Shown here one piece after another: positions 1 to 8,808 of a stretch of DNA of 64,000 bases. Each line of letters starts with the position of its first letter. Position 1 is the first letter of the stretch. The stretch lies in contig NZ_CP031848.1 of NCBI RefSeq assembly GCF_003441595.1, forward strand, positions 1,550,001 to 1,614,000, in the 5' to 3' direction. The notes below the pieces were generated by a model that saw only the letters and a program-made list of their open reading frames with translations, had not been told where the DNA came from and did no database searches. Source of the stretch: Marinobacter sp. Arc7-DN-1. Lineage in GTDB: Bacteria; Pseudomonadota; Gammaproteobacteria; Pseudomonadales; Oleiphilaceae. The translations under genes were made by a program, and so were the position numbers.

Positions 1-335
1 GCATCATCAACATCACCTCCTTCGTCGGCCAGGCCGGCAACTTCGGGCAGGCCAACTACGCGGCCAGCAAGGGCGGTATCATTGCGTTTACCAAGACCCT
101 GGCACTGGAAATGGCCAGGTACAATATCACCGTCAATGCCATTGCCCCGGGCTTTACCGAAACCGAAATGCTCGCCCAGGTGCCCGAGAATATCCGCCAA
201 CAAATCATTGCCCGCGTGCCGATGGGCCGTTTTGGTCAACCCGAGGAAATCGCCCGCGCGGTGGTGTTCCTGGCAGCGGAAGGGGACTACATCACCGGCC
301 AGCAAATCAACGTTAACGGCGGCGTGTACATGTAG
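1..335 (+). CDS. SDR family acetoacetyl-CoA / 3-oxoacyl-ACP reductase, 3' part
   Basis: The frame is open from the window edge and ends at TAG 333-335, so the N-terminal NADP-binding half is missing. What remains carries the SDR active-site stretch (N-Y-A-A-S-K, the YxxxK pair near residue 20 of the visible part), the VNAIAPGF segment and the C-terminal GQQINVNGGVYM typical of FabG/PhaB-type reductases. It would reduce acetoacetyl-CoA or a 3-oxoacyl thioester with NADPH. The PHA synthase gene starts 24 bp downstream on the same strand, which favours a PhaB role supplying (R)-3-hydroxybutyryl-CoA. FabG proper cannot be excluded from sequence alone. Confidence 0.85.
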   Translation, partial: IINITSFVGQAGNFGQANYAASKGGIIAFTKTLALEMARYNITVNAIAPGFTETEMLAQVPENIRQQIIARVPMGRFGQPEEIARAVVFLAAEGDYITGQQINVNGGVYM

Positions 336-359
336 CACCGCCAGCTGGAGAGTGTGACC

Positions 360-2255
360 ATGGCTGACAAACCGATTAAGACCAGCCCCCCGCCGGAATT
401 CGAGCCCAACGTCGTGCGCCAGTCGCTGGTACGGGCGGGTGTGCATGGCGGCCATCTGCTGAAGCGTTCTATCCTGCGCCGGTTGAGCCGGGGCAATCCC
501 AACCCGGTCAGCGTCAAAAGCATGGCCAAACCCTTTGTTTCCCTGACCGGCAGGCTCGCAACCCAGCCGGACACCCTGATCCTGGCCCAGATGCGCCTTC
601 TCAAGAACAGCACCCGGTTCTGCTCGGGCCTGCTGGCCAGCAGCTTAAGCAACAAGCCACTGGCCGTGATGGAGCCGGAGCCGGGCGACGGGCGCTTTCG
701 CGACCAGGCCTGGAATGAGGTCATGGCCTTTAATGTCATCAAGCAGGCCTACCTGCTGTCGAATCGCTGGATCATGGACACCCTAGATGATGTCCGCGGC
801 CTGGACGACCACACCAGACGCAAGCTGCGATTTTTCACCGGCCAGATGACCGACGCCCTGGCCCCGAGCAATTTCATCCTGAGCAATCCCGAGGTGCTGC
901 GGGCGACAATCCAGACCCGGGGCAGGAACCTGCTGCGCGGACTGGCCAACCTGTTGCGCGATCTGGATGAGGGCGCCGGCCCCATGCCCTTTCGCATGTC
1001 CGACCCGGACGCCTTTACGGTTGGAGACAATCTGGCCAACACGCCGGGTGACATTATTTTCCAGAACGAACTGATGCAGCTCATCCAGTACCGGCCAACC
1101 ACCGACACCGTGCACCGTCGGCCGCTGCTGGTGATACCGCCGTGGATCAACAAGTACTACATTCTCGATCTGGGTGAGAAAAAGTCGTTCATCCGCTATT
1201 GGGTCGAGCAGGGCCACACCGTGTTCGTGGTCTCCTGGGTGAATCCCGGGCCGGAACTGGCGCATAAGAGTTTTGAAGACTACATGCTCGAAGGCCCCAT
1301 CGCCGCCATGAACGCCATTGAACAAGCCACCGGTGAGCGTGAACTGAATACGGTCGGCTACTGCATTGGCGGCACCCTGCTCGGCTGTACCCTCGCCTGG
1401 CTGGCCGCCCGGGGCGACGACCGGGTCAAGAGCGCCACCTTCCTCAACAGCCTGTTGGACTTCTCGGAGGTCGGCGATCTGGAAGTGTTCATTGATGAGG
1501 ACGCCATTGGCAAGCTCGAAAAAGCCATGAACAAACAGGGCTATCTCGAGGGTGCCTCCATGGCGACCGCCTTCAACATGCTGCGGGCCAACAGCCTGAT
1601 ATGGTCCTTCTTCGTCAACAACTACCTGCTGGGGCGTGATACCGCCCCCTTCGACCTGTTGTACTGGAACGCGGATGCCACCCGCATGCCGGCGACCATG
1701 CACAGTTTCTACCTGCGCAACATGTACCTGCACAACCGGCTGCGTGAGCCCGGTGGTATTGAACTGGCGGGCACCCCGATCGATCTGGGGAAAGTCAAGG
1801 TGCCGAGTTACTTTGCATCGGCCATCGAGGATCACATCGCCCCCTGGATTTCCTCTTATCGCGGCTCACGCTATCTGGGCGGCCCGGTGCGTTTTGTCCT
1901 CGGCGGCTCGGGGCACATCGCTGGGATCATCAATCCGCCGGACCGGAAAAAGTACGGCTATCGCGTCAACGAGGACAGCGACCTGGATCCGGATGCCTGG
2001 CTTCAGGGTGCCAAACAGTTCGAAGGTTCCTGGTGGCCCGACTGGGTCGCCTGGGCTGAACAGTTTGGCGGTGGCGAAGTGAAGGCCCGTACTGCCGCGG
2101 AAGGGAATCTGCCGGTAATCGAGCCGGCGCCCGGCGCCTATGTGCGGAACCAGCCGGCGCCACCGACTCCGGTTGTGCAAAAGCCCCGACAACCTCCGCG
2201 TCGAAAAACAGCGCCACGCAAACGGACAACGGCACGTACGAAAGTCACCCAGTGA
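360..2255 (+). CDS. phaC: Class I poly(3-hydroxyalkanoate) synthase PhaC
   Basis: 631 residues, close to the usual class I length. It polymerises (R)-3-hydroxyacyl-CoA into PHA granules. The lipase-like box G-Y-C-I-G-G holds the catalytic Cys335; Asp491 (in E-D-H-I-A-P-W) and His519 (in G-S-G-H-I-A-G) complete the triad. The N-terminal ~100 residues resemble the PhaC N domain. The tail from about residue 590 is rich in Pro, Lys and Arg. ATG 360 is preferred over GTG 354 because GGAG at 347-350 is nine bases from the former and only three from the latter. It follows the reductase gene closely and is probably cotranscribed with it. Confidence 0.95.
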   Translation: MADKPIKTSPPPEFEPNVVRQSLVRAGVHGGHLLKRSILRRLSRGNPNPVSVKSMAKPFVSLTGRLATQPDTLILAQMRLLKNSTRFCSGLLASSLSNKPLAVMEPEPGDGRFRDQAWNEVMAFNVIKQAYLLSNRWIMDTLDDVRGLDDHTRRKLRFFTGQMTDALAPSNFILSNPEVLRATIQTRGRNLLRGLANLLRDLDEGAGPMPFRMSDPDAFTVGDNLANTPGDIIFQNELMQLIQYRPTTDTVHRRPLLVIPPWINKYYILDLGEKKSFIRYWVEQGHTVFVVSWVNPGPELAHKSFEDYMLEGPIAAMNAIEQATGERELNTVGYCIGGTLLGCTLAWLAARGDDRVKSATFLNSLLDFSEVGDLEVFIDEDAIGKLEKAMNKQGYLEGASMATAFNMLRANSLIWSFFVNNYLLGRDTAPFDLLYWNADATRMPATMHSFYLRNMYLHNRLREPGGIELAGTPIDLGKVKVPSYFASAIEDHIAPWISSYRGSRYLGGPVRFVLGGSGHIAGIINPPDRKKYGYRVNEDSDLDPDAWLQGAKQFEGSWWPDWVAWAEQFGGGEVKARTAAEGNLPVIEPAPGAYVRNQPAPPTPVVQKPRQPPRRKTAPRKRTTARTKVTQ

Positions 2256-2363
2256 GACCTGTTACAGAAATGAACAGGGTATGTCAGATAAACTTACACA
2301 TGTCTTCTCATAAGCAGGACTGAAAGATGAAAGCACATTGAAATAACAACAAAAATATCGAAC

Positions 2364-2379
2364 TGGCATCTCAATTGCT
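2364..2379 (+). promoter_or_regulatory. Sigma-54 (-24/-12) promoter for the PEP-CTERM gene
   Basis: TGGCATCTCAATTGCT matches the consensus TGGCAC-N5-TTGCW, with GG and GC at the required ten-base offset. It lies 45 bp before the ATG at 2425. PEP-CTERM genes in exosortase-bearing bacteria are known to use RpoN promoters linked to the PrsK/PrsR two-component system. The match is seen; the regulator is inferred and not in this window. Confidence 0.7.
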
Positions 2380-2424
2380 AAGTACTCCCGGCTATCAAAA
2401 CTACGCAGTTGAGGAAAGTACCCC

Positions 2425-3048
2425 ATGTCATTGTTCAGCCGTATCGCCGTTCTCAGCACTCTCAGTGTTTCTCTTTTCATCGCAGCACCGGCCAGTGCCA
2501 ACCTTATTGTGAATGGCAGTTTTGAAGATCCGGATGTAGCTTCTGGTGCCTGGCAGGCCTTTGACGCCAGTGCAGTAGCTGGCTGGGATGGCAGCCGTAT
2601 CGAAATCTGGGACAACTTCAACAGCGAAACCGCCTACCAAGGCGATCAGTTTGCCGAACTGAATTCCGATCCTGGCACCGGCACTGCGTTTAGCATTTTC
2701 CAGGATATTGCCACTGATATCGGCCAGGCCTACGACATGAGCTTTGCCTATCAGGCCCGACGCAGCATCACCGAAGAGTTCGCGTTCTCCGTCACTCCGG
2801 ACGGAGGTGCGGCCATGTCCTGGCTGCTCTCCGACCACACGACCAATGGCTGGAGCGTCTTCTCCGACTCCTTCGTAGCCACTGCAATCAACACTCGCAT
2901 CATGTTCACCTCGGTGGTTCCCGAGACTGGCACCGTTGGTAACTTTCTGGATGATGTAAAAGTAACCGTAGCAGTACCCGAGCCAGGAACACTTGCTCTG
3001 TTTAGTTTGGGGCTTCTGGGGCTGGGAATGGCGCGCCGCCGCGGCTAA
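2425..3048 (+). CDS. PEP-CTERM sorting domain protein
   Basis: 207 residues. The signal peptide (about residues 1-25, ending A-P-A-S-A-N) is followed by N-L-I-V-N-G-S-F-E-D, the usual opening of DUF642-like or carbohydrate-binding-like exported PEP-CTERM proteins. The C-terminus has the full sorting signal: VPEPGT, a hydrophobic segment (LALFSLGLLGLGM) and a basic end (ARRRG). Family knowledge says exosortase cleaves this tail and anchors or releases the protein with the exopolysaccharide layer. A sigma-54 promoter precedes it and a hairpin terminator follows, so it is monocistronic. Confidence 0.9.
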   Translation: MSLFSRIAVLSTLSVSLFIAAPASANLIVNGSFEDPDVASGAWQAFDASAVAGWDGSRIEIWDNFNSETAYQGDQFAELNSDPGTGTAFSIFQDIATDIGQAYDMSFAYQARRSITEEFAFSVTPDGGAAMSWLLSDHTTNGWSVFSDSFVATAINTRIMFTSVVPETGTVGNFLDDVKVTVAVPEPGTLALFSLGLLGLGMARRRG

Positions 3049-3070
3049 CATCCAAACCTTGCGTGTTAAA

Positions 3071-3096
3071 AGGCCGCATCTTGCGGTCTTTTTTTG
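3071..3096 (+). terminator. Rho-independent terminator after the PEP-CTERM gene
   Basis: GGCCGCA-TCT-TGCGGTC hairpin followed directly by seven T residues, 23 bp after the stop codon of the PEP-CTERM gene. Confidence 0.85.
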
Positions 3097-3305
3097 TTTT
3101 GCCTTCCGCAATAATCATGGATGATTAGGCGCGCTCTCTATCACGTGCCACCATAACGACATCGCCCTCCTGATGAACCAGGGGTAGATGCCGCATACAT
3201 GTAAACAATATCGACACGACTGTTTCAAATCTGAAACAGACGGCGTGCGAGGAGTAAACAGTTTCACCAACAGAATCTCTGTTGAGCACCCTCGGAAGCA
3301 ACCCG

Positions 3306-3525
3306 GGCAATCTCGCTTCACATCGTCCGGCAACGCATTGAGCTTGCTGTGGGTACGCTGTTCGGTCAACGGCTCAAAATACCGATCATCCACTCGCTCG
3401 CCATACCACGACGATCTCTCTACCGGATCAAACCCTTCACCATAGAGATCGTCTATCTCCACCTCATCGGCCGACGAGTTTCCGACATTTTCCAAGCGAT
3501 CTATGGCGAACGGCAACAGCGGCAA
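3306..3525 (-). pseudogene. Possible remnant of an unrecognised gene
   Basis: The minus frame reads as protein-like, acidic sequence (for example V-E-I-D-D-L-Y-G-E-G-F-D-P, then S-S-W-Y-G-E-R-V, then F-E-P-L-T-E-Q-R) for about 70 residues and then becomes low-quality. I do not recognise the family. No good ribosome site is seen, and the segment sits among other fragments, so it is more likely a remnant than a gene. Confidence 0.35.
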
Positions 3526-3533
3526 AAAACACG

Positions 3534-3620
3534 GTGCCCGAGCTTACAACGCAGCTGTGGCTGTTGACGCACCCGAACTTGAGGAGGGTAGCGCGGATAC
3601 GGAGGTTTATGGACGAGGTA
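3534..3620 (+). pseudogene. Remnant of a LysR-family regulator C-terminus
   Basis: The translated piece contains W-L-L-T-H-P-N-L-R-R-V-A-R-I-R-R-F-M-D, the characteristic C-terminal stretch of many LysR regulators. The rest of the gene is absent. It runs in frame into a second, unrelated fragment, so a deletion has joined two genes. Confidence 0.55.
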
Positions 3621-3773
3621 GGGGCGATGTTCGGCCCGATCATGGTGGCCTGGTTTCTGACCCTGGCAGCGCTGGGGATGAACAGCATTTTCGAGCAGGC
3701 GGCCGCCTATGGTGCGAGTGTGAATGCCACCATGCTTGTGACCACGATTCTGGCCTTCAATGTGGCCCGCGCC
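3618..3773 (+). pseudogene. Remnant of a Kup-like potassium transporter
   Basis: Two hydrophobic pieces, F-G-P-I-M-V-A-W-F-L-T-L-A-A-L-G and A-A-Y-G-A-S-V-N-A-T-M-L-V-T-T-I-L-A-F, resemble two separate transmembrane regions of Kup-family K+ transporters. In Kup these lie far apart, so an internal deletion is implied. The assignment rests on two short matches and needs a profile search. Confidence 0.45.
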
Positions 3774-3861
3774 GACTCAAGCTGTAGAGCCGGCACTGCA
3801 TGGTAATAAAGTCGGTAACCATTAAAATCTGGCTCGCACCAAGAGTTCCCATGTTTGGCGC

Positions 3862-4863
3862 TCAAGATTCGCTTTTCAAAAGCACAAAATGCTCAATCAA
3901 ACGAATCATCAGCGTCTTCTGATCCGGAAGGCTTTCCGCCACCAGCAGGGCCAATGCCACTAGGGTATTGTCATTAATCAGTTGTTCCACTGGCCGTCCA
4001 AGTAAAGCTTCGTTACGGCGCAGGTACCACAAAAACAGAAACGAACCGCAGCGTTTGTTGCCGTCCGCCAACGGGTGATTTTTGATCACAAAGTAAAGCA
4101 GGTGTGCGGCCCGGCTGGCCACGTTCGGGTAAAACAGCTCATCCCCGAAACCCTGCTCTATGGTTGCCAGGGCAGAAGCTAAACCATCACCCCGCAACTG
4201 GCCAAACAGCTCCGTGGCTTCGCCTTTGGCAATCAGAGTATGTTTGAGCTTACCAATGGCCTTCAGTGCCTCATCCAGCTCCAGCTGCTGCATGTCCGGT
4301 TGATTGATGCCAATCTCGGCCAGCTGCTGCTCATCGTAGCCCTGCAACAGACTCCAGGAGCGGGCATAATCGCTGATCACCCGGGCGACCGCTTCGCCTT
4401 CATTGGATACCAGACCCTGATTAGTGAGGGTGCGGCTTAGCAGGTTAACAGCCTGCTCGAACTCGATGCCTCGCTCGGCCAGCCGACGCTGGTTGAGGGT
4501 ATGACCCTTAACTAAATGGTCTTTCAGAACTTGAGTCGCCCACTGGCGAAATTGGGTTGCGCGTTTAGAACTGACTCGATAACCCACGGAAATAATGGCA
4601 TCCAGATTGTAATGCTTGATACGGCGTCGAACCTGGCGATTGCCTTCCTGGCGAACTACCGAGAAATCCTCGGTAGTTCGATCTTCCTCAAGCTCGCCTT
4701 CTGCATAGACATTCTTCAGGTGTAAACCGACGTTATCAGTGGAGGTATCAAATAGGGAAGACATCTGGTTTTGGTTTAACCAGACTGTCTCCTGATCCAG
4801 CGCCACTTCAAGTTGTGCCTGGCCATCTGCGGATTTGAAGATTCGTACCTGTTGCTCAGCCAT
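3862..4863 (-). CDS. rhuM: RhuM family protein with C-terminal Fic/Doc domain
   Basis: 333 residues. The N-terminal half has the RhuM/virulence-protein signature (V-W-L-N-Q-N-Q-M-S-S-L-F, then H-Y-N-L-D-A-I-I-S-V-G-Y-R-V, then F-R-Q-W-A-T). The C-terminal half carries the Fic/Doc motif H-P-L-A-D-G-N-K-R at residues 263-271, with the catalytic His and the NKR nucleotide-binding residues intact. Fic domains transfer AMP or related groups to target proteins; Doc phosphorylates. No antitoxin gene is adjacent, and the flanks are gene remnants, so it may be an accessory gene inserted here. Substrate unknown. Confidence 0.85.
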   Translation of the reverse strand: MAEQQVRIFKSADGQAQLEVALDQETVWLNQNQMSSLFDTSTDNVGLHLKNVYAEGELEEDRTTEDFSVVRQEGNRQVRRRIKHYNLDAIISVGYRVSSKRATQFRQWATQVLKDHLVKGHTLNQRRLAERGIEFEQAVNLLSRTLTNQGLVSNEGEAVARVISDYARSWSLLQGYDEQQLAEIGINQPDMQQLELDEALKAIGKLKHTLIAKGEATELFGQLRGDGLASALATIEQGFGDELFYPNVASRAAHLLYFVIKNHPLADGNKRCGSFLFLWYLRRNEALLGRPVEQLINDNTLVALALLVAESLPDQKTLMIRLIEHFVLLKSES

Positions 4864-4996
4864 TCCGTTTTCCCATGATCAATTGCTCAGCCTCTTCCAG
4901 CTTGCGCAGTGCTTTTCAACATTTCAAGCAGCCCAGCTCTCCGAGTTACCAACTTTATTATGTTGTTACCGACTTTATTACGATCCCACACCAACT

Positions 4997-5194
4997 GTGT
5001 TCGGTGACAAATACAAGCAGTGGAACGCCGCCTTTGATGCCGGCTACTGCGCCGCCATGGGCACGCCCTACATTACGCTCCACAACGACGACATCGTTCA
5101 CCCCCTTAAGGAGGTGGACGCGGCGGCTATAGCCTGGGCGCAGACACCGGAGGAAATCGTTGAGGTGTTGAAGTACGTCACCACAGCGAAGTAA
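4997..5194 (+). pseudogene. ytoQ family gene, 5' truncated
   Basis: From V-F-G-D-K-Y-K-Q-W-N-A-A-F-D-A-G-Y to the stop the sequence matches the C-terminal half of YtoQ family proteins (about 150 residues when complete), including P-Y-I-T-L-H-N-D-D-I-V-H-P-L-K-E-V-D. The upstream part of the open frame is unrelated, so the N-terminal half with its nucleotide-handling motif is lost. A fragment, not expected to work. Confidence 0.7.
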
Positions 5195-5283
5195 GTTGGT
5201 ACCGGGGTGTCGCATGTTTGATAGCGAACGCGCCTTCAGGGCTTCCGGCCGGAAGTTCTGCGGCACCCGGTAAAGCCACGCAG

Positions 5284-5304
5284 GCCTGATGTTTCGCATC
5301 AGGC
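5284..5304. terminator. Hairpin between ytoQ remnant and the reductase gene
   Basis: GCCTGATG-TTTCG-CATCAGGC, an 8-bp perfect stem with a 5-base loop and a weak T-containing flank. It sits between genes that converge here and could stop transcription from the plus side. Confidence 0.45.
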
Positions 5305-5364
5305 TTTGCCACGTTTTCTCCGTTTGATGCCTCGCTCACCTTTAAACTCATCGATCGCGGTAAA

Positions 5365-6078
5365 TCACCTGTTGTAGATCACAGGCATTCGCCCTTTCCA
5401 CTGCTGCCATGTCTCGTCGCTTGAAATCAGCTCCGCCATGAAGTGCGCAACGTTGATCCGACTCGTTTTGCCGGCATTGAAAATCGCACTGCGGGTTGGC
5501 GAAGGAACCACGTCATAGGTCGTTGCCTGATCTTCATCAATCAGGGTGTCTGGTCGGACAGCCACCCACTCAAGGGCCGGATCGTCAGCGGTGACCTGTT
5601 TCGACAGATACTCCGCAGCCTTTTCATTGTCTGCATGGGGCGGAACAAGCACGCGAATCAGTCCAACCACGCACGCCTCAGCAAATGACGGAGATTCCTC
5701 GGGGTGGCTATTGCCCGCGGTATTCATCAACACCACTCGGACCGTTGTCGATGGCCGGGACGCCCGGATGGCCTCGCACAATCGCCGAAGCGTATCGGTC
5801 ACCAACCACCGCGGCGAACCATACATCCCCTTGAAGGTCAGGTTGTGGCCAAGACACGATGCGACCGCCGAGCAGCCGTCAACGTGCTGCCGTATCTGGT
5901 CATCACTGAAATCCAGGATACTCCCATGAATGACCGACAAGGCCGGGTGGTCTATCAGCGCTTGCGGCAGTTTCTCGGGAGCTCGAGCAACCGCTCGAAC
6001 CGGATTGCCAAGCTCAAGCAGCTGTTCCACCAACAACCGTCCTGTCGCACCAGTGGCGCCCACCACCAAAACCGTCAT
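5365..6078 (-). CDS. NAD(P)H-binding atypical SDR (NmrA-like)
   Basis: 237 residues. The glycine-rich dinucleotide motif G-A-T-G-A-T-G is at residues 7-13, directly after the first beta strand. The body resembles atypical short-chain reductases or flavin-reductase-like proteins rather than classical SDRs: no YxxxK pair is evident. The open frame extends ten codons upstream, but ATG 6078 is chosen because GGAGAG lies six bases before it. Last gene of a same-strand group with the nitroreductase and the cyclase; substrate unknown. Confidence 0.75.
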   Translation of the reverse strand: MTVLVVGATGATGRLLVEQLLELGNPVRAVARAPEKLPQALIDHPALSVIHGSILDFSDDQIRQHVDGCSAVASCLGHNLTFKGMYGSPRWLVTDTLRRLCEAIRASRPSTTVRVVLMNTAGNSHPEESPSFAEACVVGLIRVLVPPHADNEKAAEYLSKQVTADDPALEWVAVRPDTLIDEDQATTYDVVPSPTRSAIFNAGKTSRINVAHFMAELISSDETWQQWKGRMPVIYNR

Positions 6079-6140
6079 TGCGTACTCTCCATTGTTTGCC
6101 AACACCGATCCACGAACCTGTGGCCTCCCAAATCGATTCG

Positions 6141-6767
6141 CTATATCCGGATAACGAAATCGTCGTAATCGAACCGCACTTTTGGCAAGCCAGCGCTGCG
6201 GTCTCCCGCGCTTCTGCGCCCCAGAGCCACAATGGCGGAGGTTTCCAGCTCATGGTGGGCCAATCCCAGTACCTGATCAAAAGCCCGCGAATCAATGCCG
6301 GTCATTGGGCAACTGTCGATTTCCAACACAGCAGCCGTCGTTAGCAGGGTACCAAGCCCAATGTACGCTTGCTGGTGTGCCCATTCCCTTTTTTCCGTCC
6401 GGGATTTCGAGGCCAAAGCTTGCTTCATATGGCCAGCGTAGCCCGCGATATCCTGGTAGGGAATCTCTCTGACCTTCATGCACTGGTTTACGTAGCGATC
6501 CACCGTTTGATCGCCGATGCGTGTGTCGGTAGCAAACACAATCAAATGGGAGCAGTCCACCACCTTCTGCTGACCGAAGGCGTGCGGCAACAGGTCTCGC
6601 CGCACGGCTGCGGATTCGATCATGATCACCTTGTAGGGCTGCAAGCCATAGGACGAGGCGCTTTTGCGAACGGCATCCAGCAGTGTTTCAACGGCCTGGG
6701 TGTTCAACTGTTCCGGAGAAAATTCACGGACCGCATAACGCCAGTCCAGAGCGGCATGAATATCCAT
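6141..6767 (-). CDS. Nitroreductase family NAD(P)H oxidoreductase
   Basis: 208 residues, typical of the FMN-dependent NfsB/YdgI-like group: R-Y-A-V-R-E-F near the start (FMN phosphate binding), S-A-S-S-Y-G-L-Q-P-Y-K, and a conserved C-terminal glycine-rich turn. It would reduce nitro compounds, quinones or flavin-like substrates with NAD(P)H. The start ATG overlaps the cyclase stop by one base (TGATG), with GAGGGGAA upstream, so the two are translationally coupled. Because the upstream gene is a cyclase, an aromatic detoxification or catabolic role is possible. Confidence 0.85.
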   Translation of the reverse strand: MDIHAALDWRYAVREFSPEQLNTQAVETLLDAVRKSASSYGLQPYKVIMIESAAVRRDLLPHAFGQQKVVDCSHLIVFATDTRIGDQTVDRYVNQCMKVREIPYQDIAGYAGHMKQALASKSRTEKREWAHQQAYIGLGTLLTTAAVLEIDSCPMTGIDSRAFDQVLGLAHHELETSAIVALGRRSAGDRSAGLPKVRFDYDDFVIRI

Positions 6768-7756
6768 CACTTGTTCCCCTCATAAGGAATTGCGACCGGC
6801 CGCAGCGGCGCTGCGTCCCCACCACGGATCTTCAGTGGCGCACCGATAAACGCAAACTCATACACCCCGTCTTCTGCCAGCTCTTCCAGATTCACCAGCT
6901 CCATGATGGTAACGCCTTGCTGGGCCAGCAAATACGTGTGCACGGGTACATAGTTACCGTCGTCCTCCGATGGAAACGCTTCAAAACTCAGGTTGTCCGC
7001 GCCCACCGAAAGAGCCTGTTTCTCGTCGGCCAGAAAGCGCGCGGCGGACATGCCCAATCCGGGCGCGTTCTCCATAAACCGGCCGGCCTCCTGGTAATGC
7101 CGCATACGCCCTGTCCGGATCAGCACCACATCGCCCAGCGCAATATCGATACCCTGGACACTCAGCGCAAGCTTCAGATCTTCTCTCGTTATCCGGTAGC
7201 CCGGCTCCAGCTCTTTCAGGCCTTTGGCAGCGGGAATATCCAGCAGAACCCCTCGGGCAATAATCGGGGGCATTTTCTCAATGCCCGTTTTGTTCCAGCC
7301 CCGGTCGCCCAAGTGCTGGTCCGCTGAAAAGTGGTTCCAGATCTTGCCGTTCAGTCCGAAGTGGTTCAGAGCATCAATGTGGGTGCCTGTGTGCGCATAC
7401 ATCGAAAAGGCAGACCCCGTGTAGCTCACGCGGGCATTCATCTCTTCGCCCACAGACAGGGGGTCGTCCACTTCTGTGCCTTTTGGCGTGTGGGTCATCC
7501 ACATCTGAAAATGCGGGTCGCCCGCCGCCTGCCAGCTGGGCATGCCGATGAAGTACTCAACGCTCAGATCGTAGGTCTTGGCCGGACTCAGGTTTTCCAG
7601 CGCGGCTTTTCTTGAATCGGCGGTCATCATGTTCAGACGGCCGATCTCATCGTCAGGCCCCCAGGGGCTCGAGGCTACGTCGGCGGCATTGGCCGCTGCA
7701 GGTGCCAGGAACAGGGACAGAATTACGGAATGGAATAATGCGGTATGACGCTTCAT
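6767..7756 (-). CDS. Cyclase family protein (kynurenine-formamidase-like), exported
   Basis: 329 residues with a signal peptide of about 24 residues ending A-N-A-A. The metal-binding motif H122-T-G-T-H126-I-D128 followed by H132 is that of the PF04199 cyclase/metal-dependent hydrolase family (kynurenine formamidase, isatin hydrolase). It likely hydrolyses a cyclic amide or amide substrate in the periplasm. First gene of a coupled pair with the nitroreductase. A palindromic TTCC-N5-GGAA lies 83-95 bp upstream of the start and recurs next to the LysR gene, suggesting direct control by that regulator. Confidence 0.85.
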   Translation of the reverse strand: MKRHTALFHSVILSLFLAPAAANAADVASSPWGPDDEIGRLNMMTADSRKAALENLSPAKTYDLSVEYFIGMPSWQAAGDPHFQMWMTHTPKGTEVDDPLSVGEEMNARVSYTGSAFSMYAHTGTHIDALNHFGLNGKIWNHFSADQHLGDRGWNKTGIEKMPPIIARGVLLDIPAAKGLKELEPGYRITREDLKLALSVQGIDIALGDVVLIRTGRMRHYQEAGRFMENAPGLGMSAARFLADEKQALSVGADNLSFEAFPSEDDGNYVPVHTYLLAQQGVTIMELVNLEELAEDGVYEFAFIGAPLKIRGGDAAPLRPVAIPYEGNK

Positions 7757-7838
7757 AGAGTTGTCCTCCTTCAGGTTGGAGTCTTCACTCTATGAAATCG
7801 CTTAGAACGGTTAAACGGACGAAATAGAACTATAGTAT

Positions 7839-7851
7839 TTCCAAAAAGGAA
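7839..7851. promoter_or_regulatory. TTCC-N5-GGAA palindrome, probable LysR operator
   Basis: TTCCAAAAAGGAA, a T-N11-A palindrome of LysR type, lies 83 bp upstream of the cyclase start and downstream of the lysR stop. The same architecture occurs at 8809. Confidence 0.55.
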
Positions 7852-7893
7852 ATAATCATTGCAGCAAATTGATCAGTCCGGGTCAGGGGCGCC

Positions 7894-8790
7894 CTATTCC
7901 CAATAGGGTTTGTCTCCCAAATACTGATCCAGATGCTCCAGCAGAAGCCTGACTTTCGTCGGCTGTTTACGCCCCGGTGGGAAAAGCGCAAAAACGGTAT
8001 AAGGCTTCGGAGGGAAGTCCTGAAGCAGCGGAATTAGCGATCCGCTATCTAGGTCCTGTTGCACCAGAAAGCGCGGCACCAAACCAACCCCCAAACCCCG
8101 CAACAGACTCTGGCGGATCGCCAGGCTGCTATCTGTCCGGAAATTACCATTAACGGTAACTTCCTCTGCACCCAGTTCCCAGACCCTCGGCCTATCGTGA
8201 AGAGCGAACGTCAGGCAATTGTGCCGGGCGAGGTCTGCCGGCGAATGGATCTCTGGCGCACTCGCCAGATATTGAGGGGAGGCGCAAACAATGTTTCTGG
8301 ATTTCCTGAGCGGCTTGGCAAGCAGGCTAGAATCGGAAAGCGCATTGCGAACCCGGATCGCGATATCAACGCCCTGTTCTACCAAATCGACCATACGATC
8401 ACTGAGTTGCAGGTCCACGTCGATATCAGGGTAACGTTTCAGAAAACTGTCGATAGCTTCCGTGATGTGAGTAAGGCCAAATGACATGGGCACGTTGATC
8501 CGGATCGTTCCGCGGGGCTCCGCCTGCACGCCTCGAGCCTCCAGTTCGGCATCCTCAAGGCCATCCAGAAGCGCCTGGGTTCGCTTCAGAAAAGCCAGAC
8601 CCGCATCGGTGAGATGCATCCGGCGCGTCGTCCGGTTAATCAACCGGGTGTCAATGTCCTGCTCCAGAAACGCGATGTGTTTACTGACCGTCGCGGCGGT
8701 GATGTTCAGATCATCCGCGGCCTTCGTGAAACTTCCCAATTCCGCGACACGCCGAAAAATCTTCATGGCAACAAGCTTGTCGGTGGCCAC
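7894..8790 (-). CDS. LysR family transcriptional regulator
   Basis: 298 residues. The N-terminal winged helix-turn-helix (F-R-R-V-A-E-L-G-S-F-T-K-A-A-D-D-L, then T-A-A-T-V-S-K-H-I) is followed by the effector-binding LysR substrate domain. Start GTG 8790 is chosen: AGGAG precedes it, and translation then opens A-T-D-K-L-V-A-M-K-I-F, normal for this subfamily. The frame is open for 93 more codons upstream, but that part overlaps the divergent transporter gene and reads as noise. It lies between the cyclase operon and a divergent DMT transporter and probably controls both. Confidence 0.92.
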   Translation of the reverse strand: MATDKLVAMKIFRRVAELGSFTKAADDLNITAATVSKHIAFLEQDIDTRLINRTTRRMHLTDAGLAFLKRTQALLDGLEDAELEARGVQAEPRGTIRINVPMSFGLTHITEAIDSFLKRYPDIDVDLQLSDRMVDLVEQGVDIAIRVRNALSDSSLLAKPLRKSRNIVCASPQYLASAPEIHSPADLARHNCLTFALHDRPRVWELGAEEVTVNGNFRTDSSLAIRQSLLRGLGVGLVPRFLVQQDLDSGSLIPLLQDFPPKPYTVFALFPPGRKQPTKVRLLLEHLDQYLGDKPYWE

Positions 8791-8808
8791 CTCACGCTCC
8801 TGAATACT

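Noticed and set aside
783..1835. 350-codon minus-strand ORF inside phaC
   Set aside because: High-GC antisense frame; phaC on the other strand has a full active site and conserved motifs.
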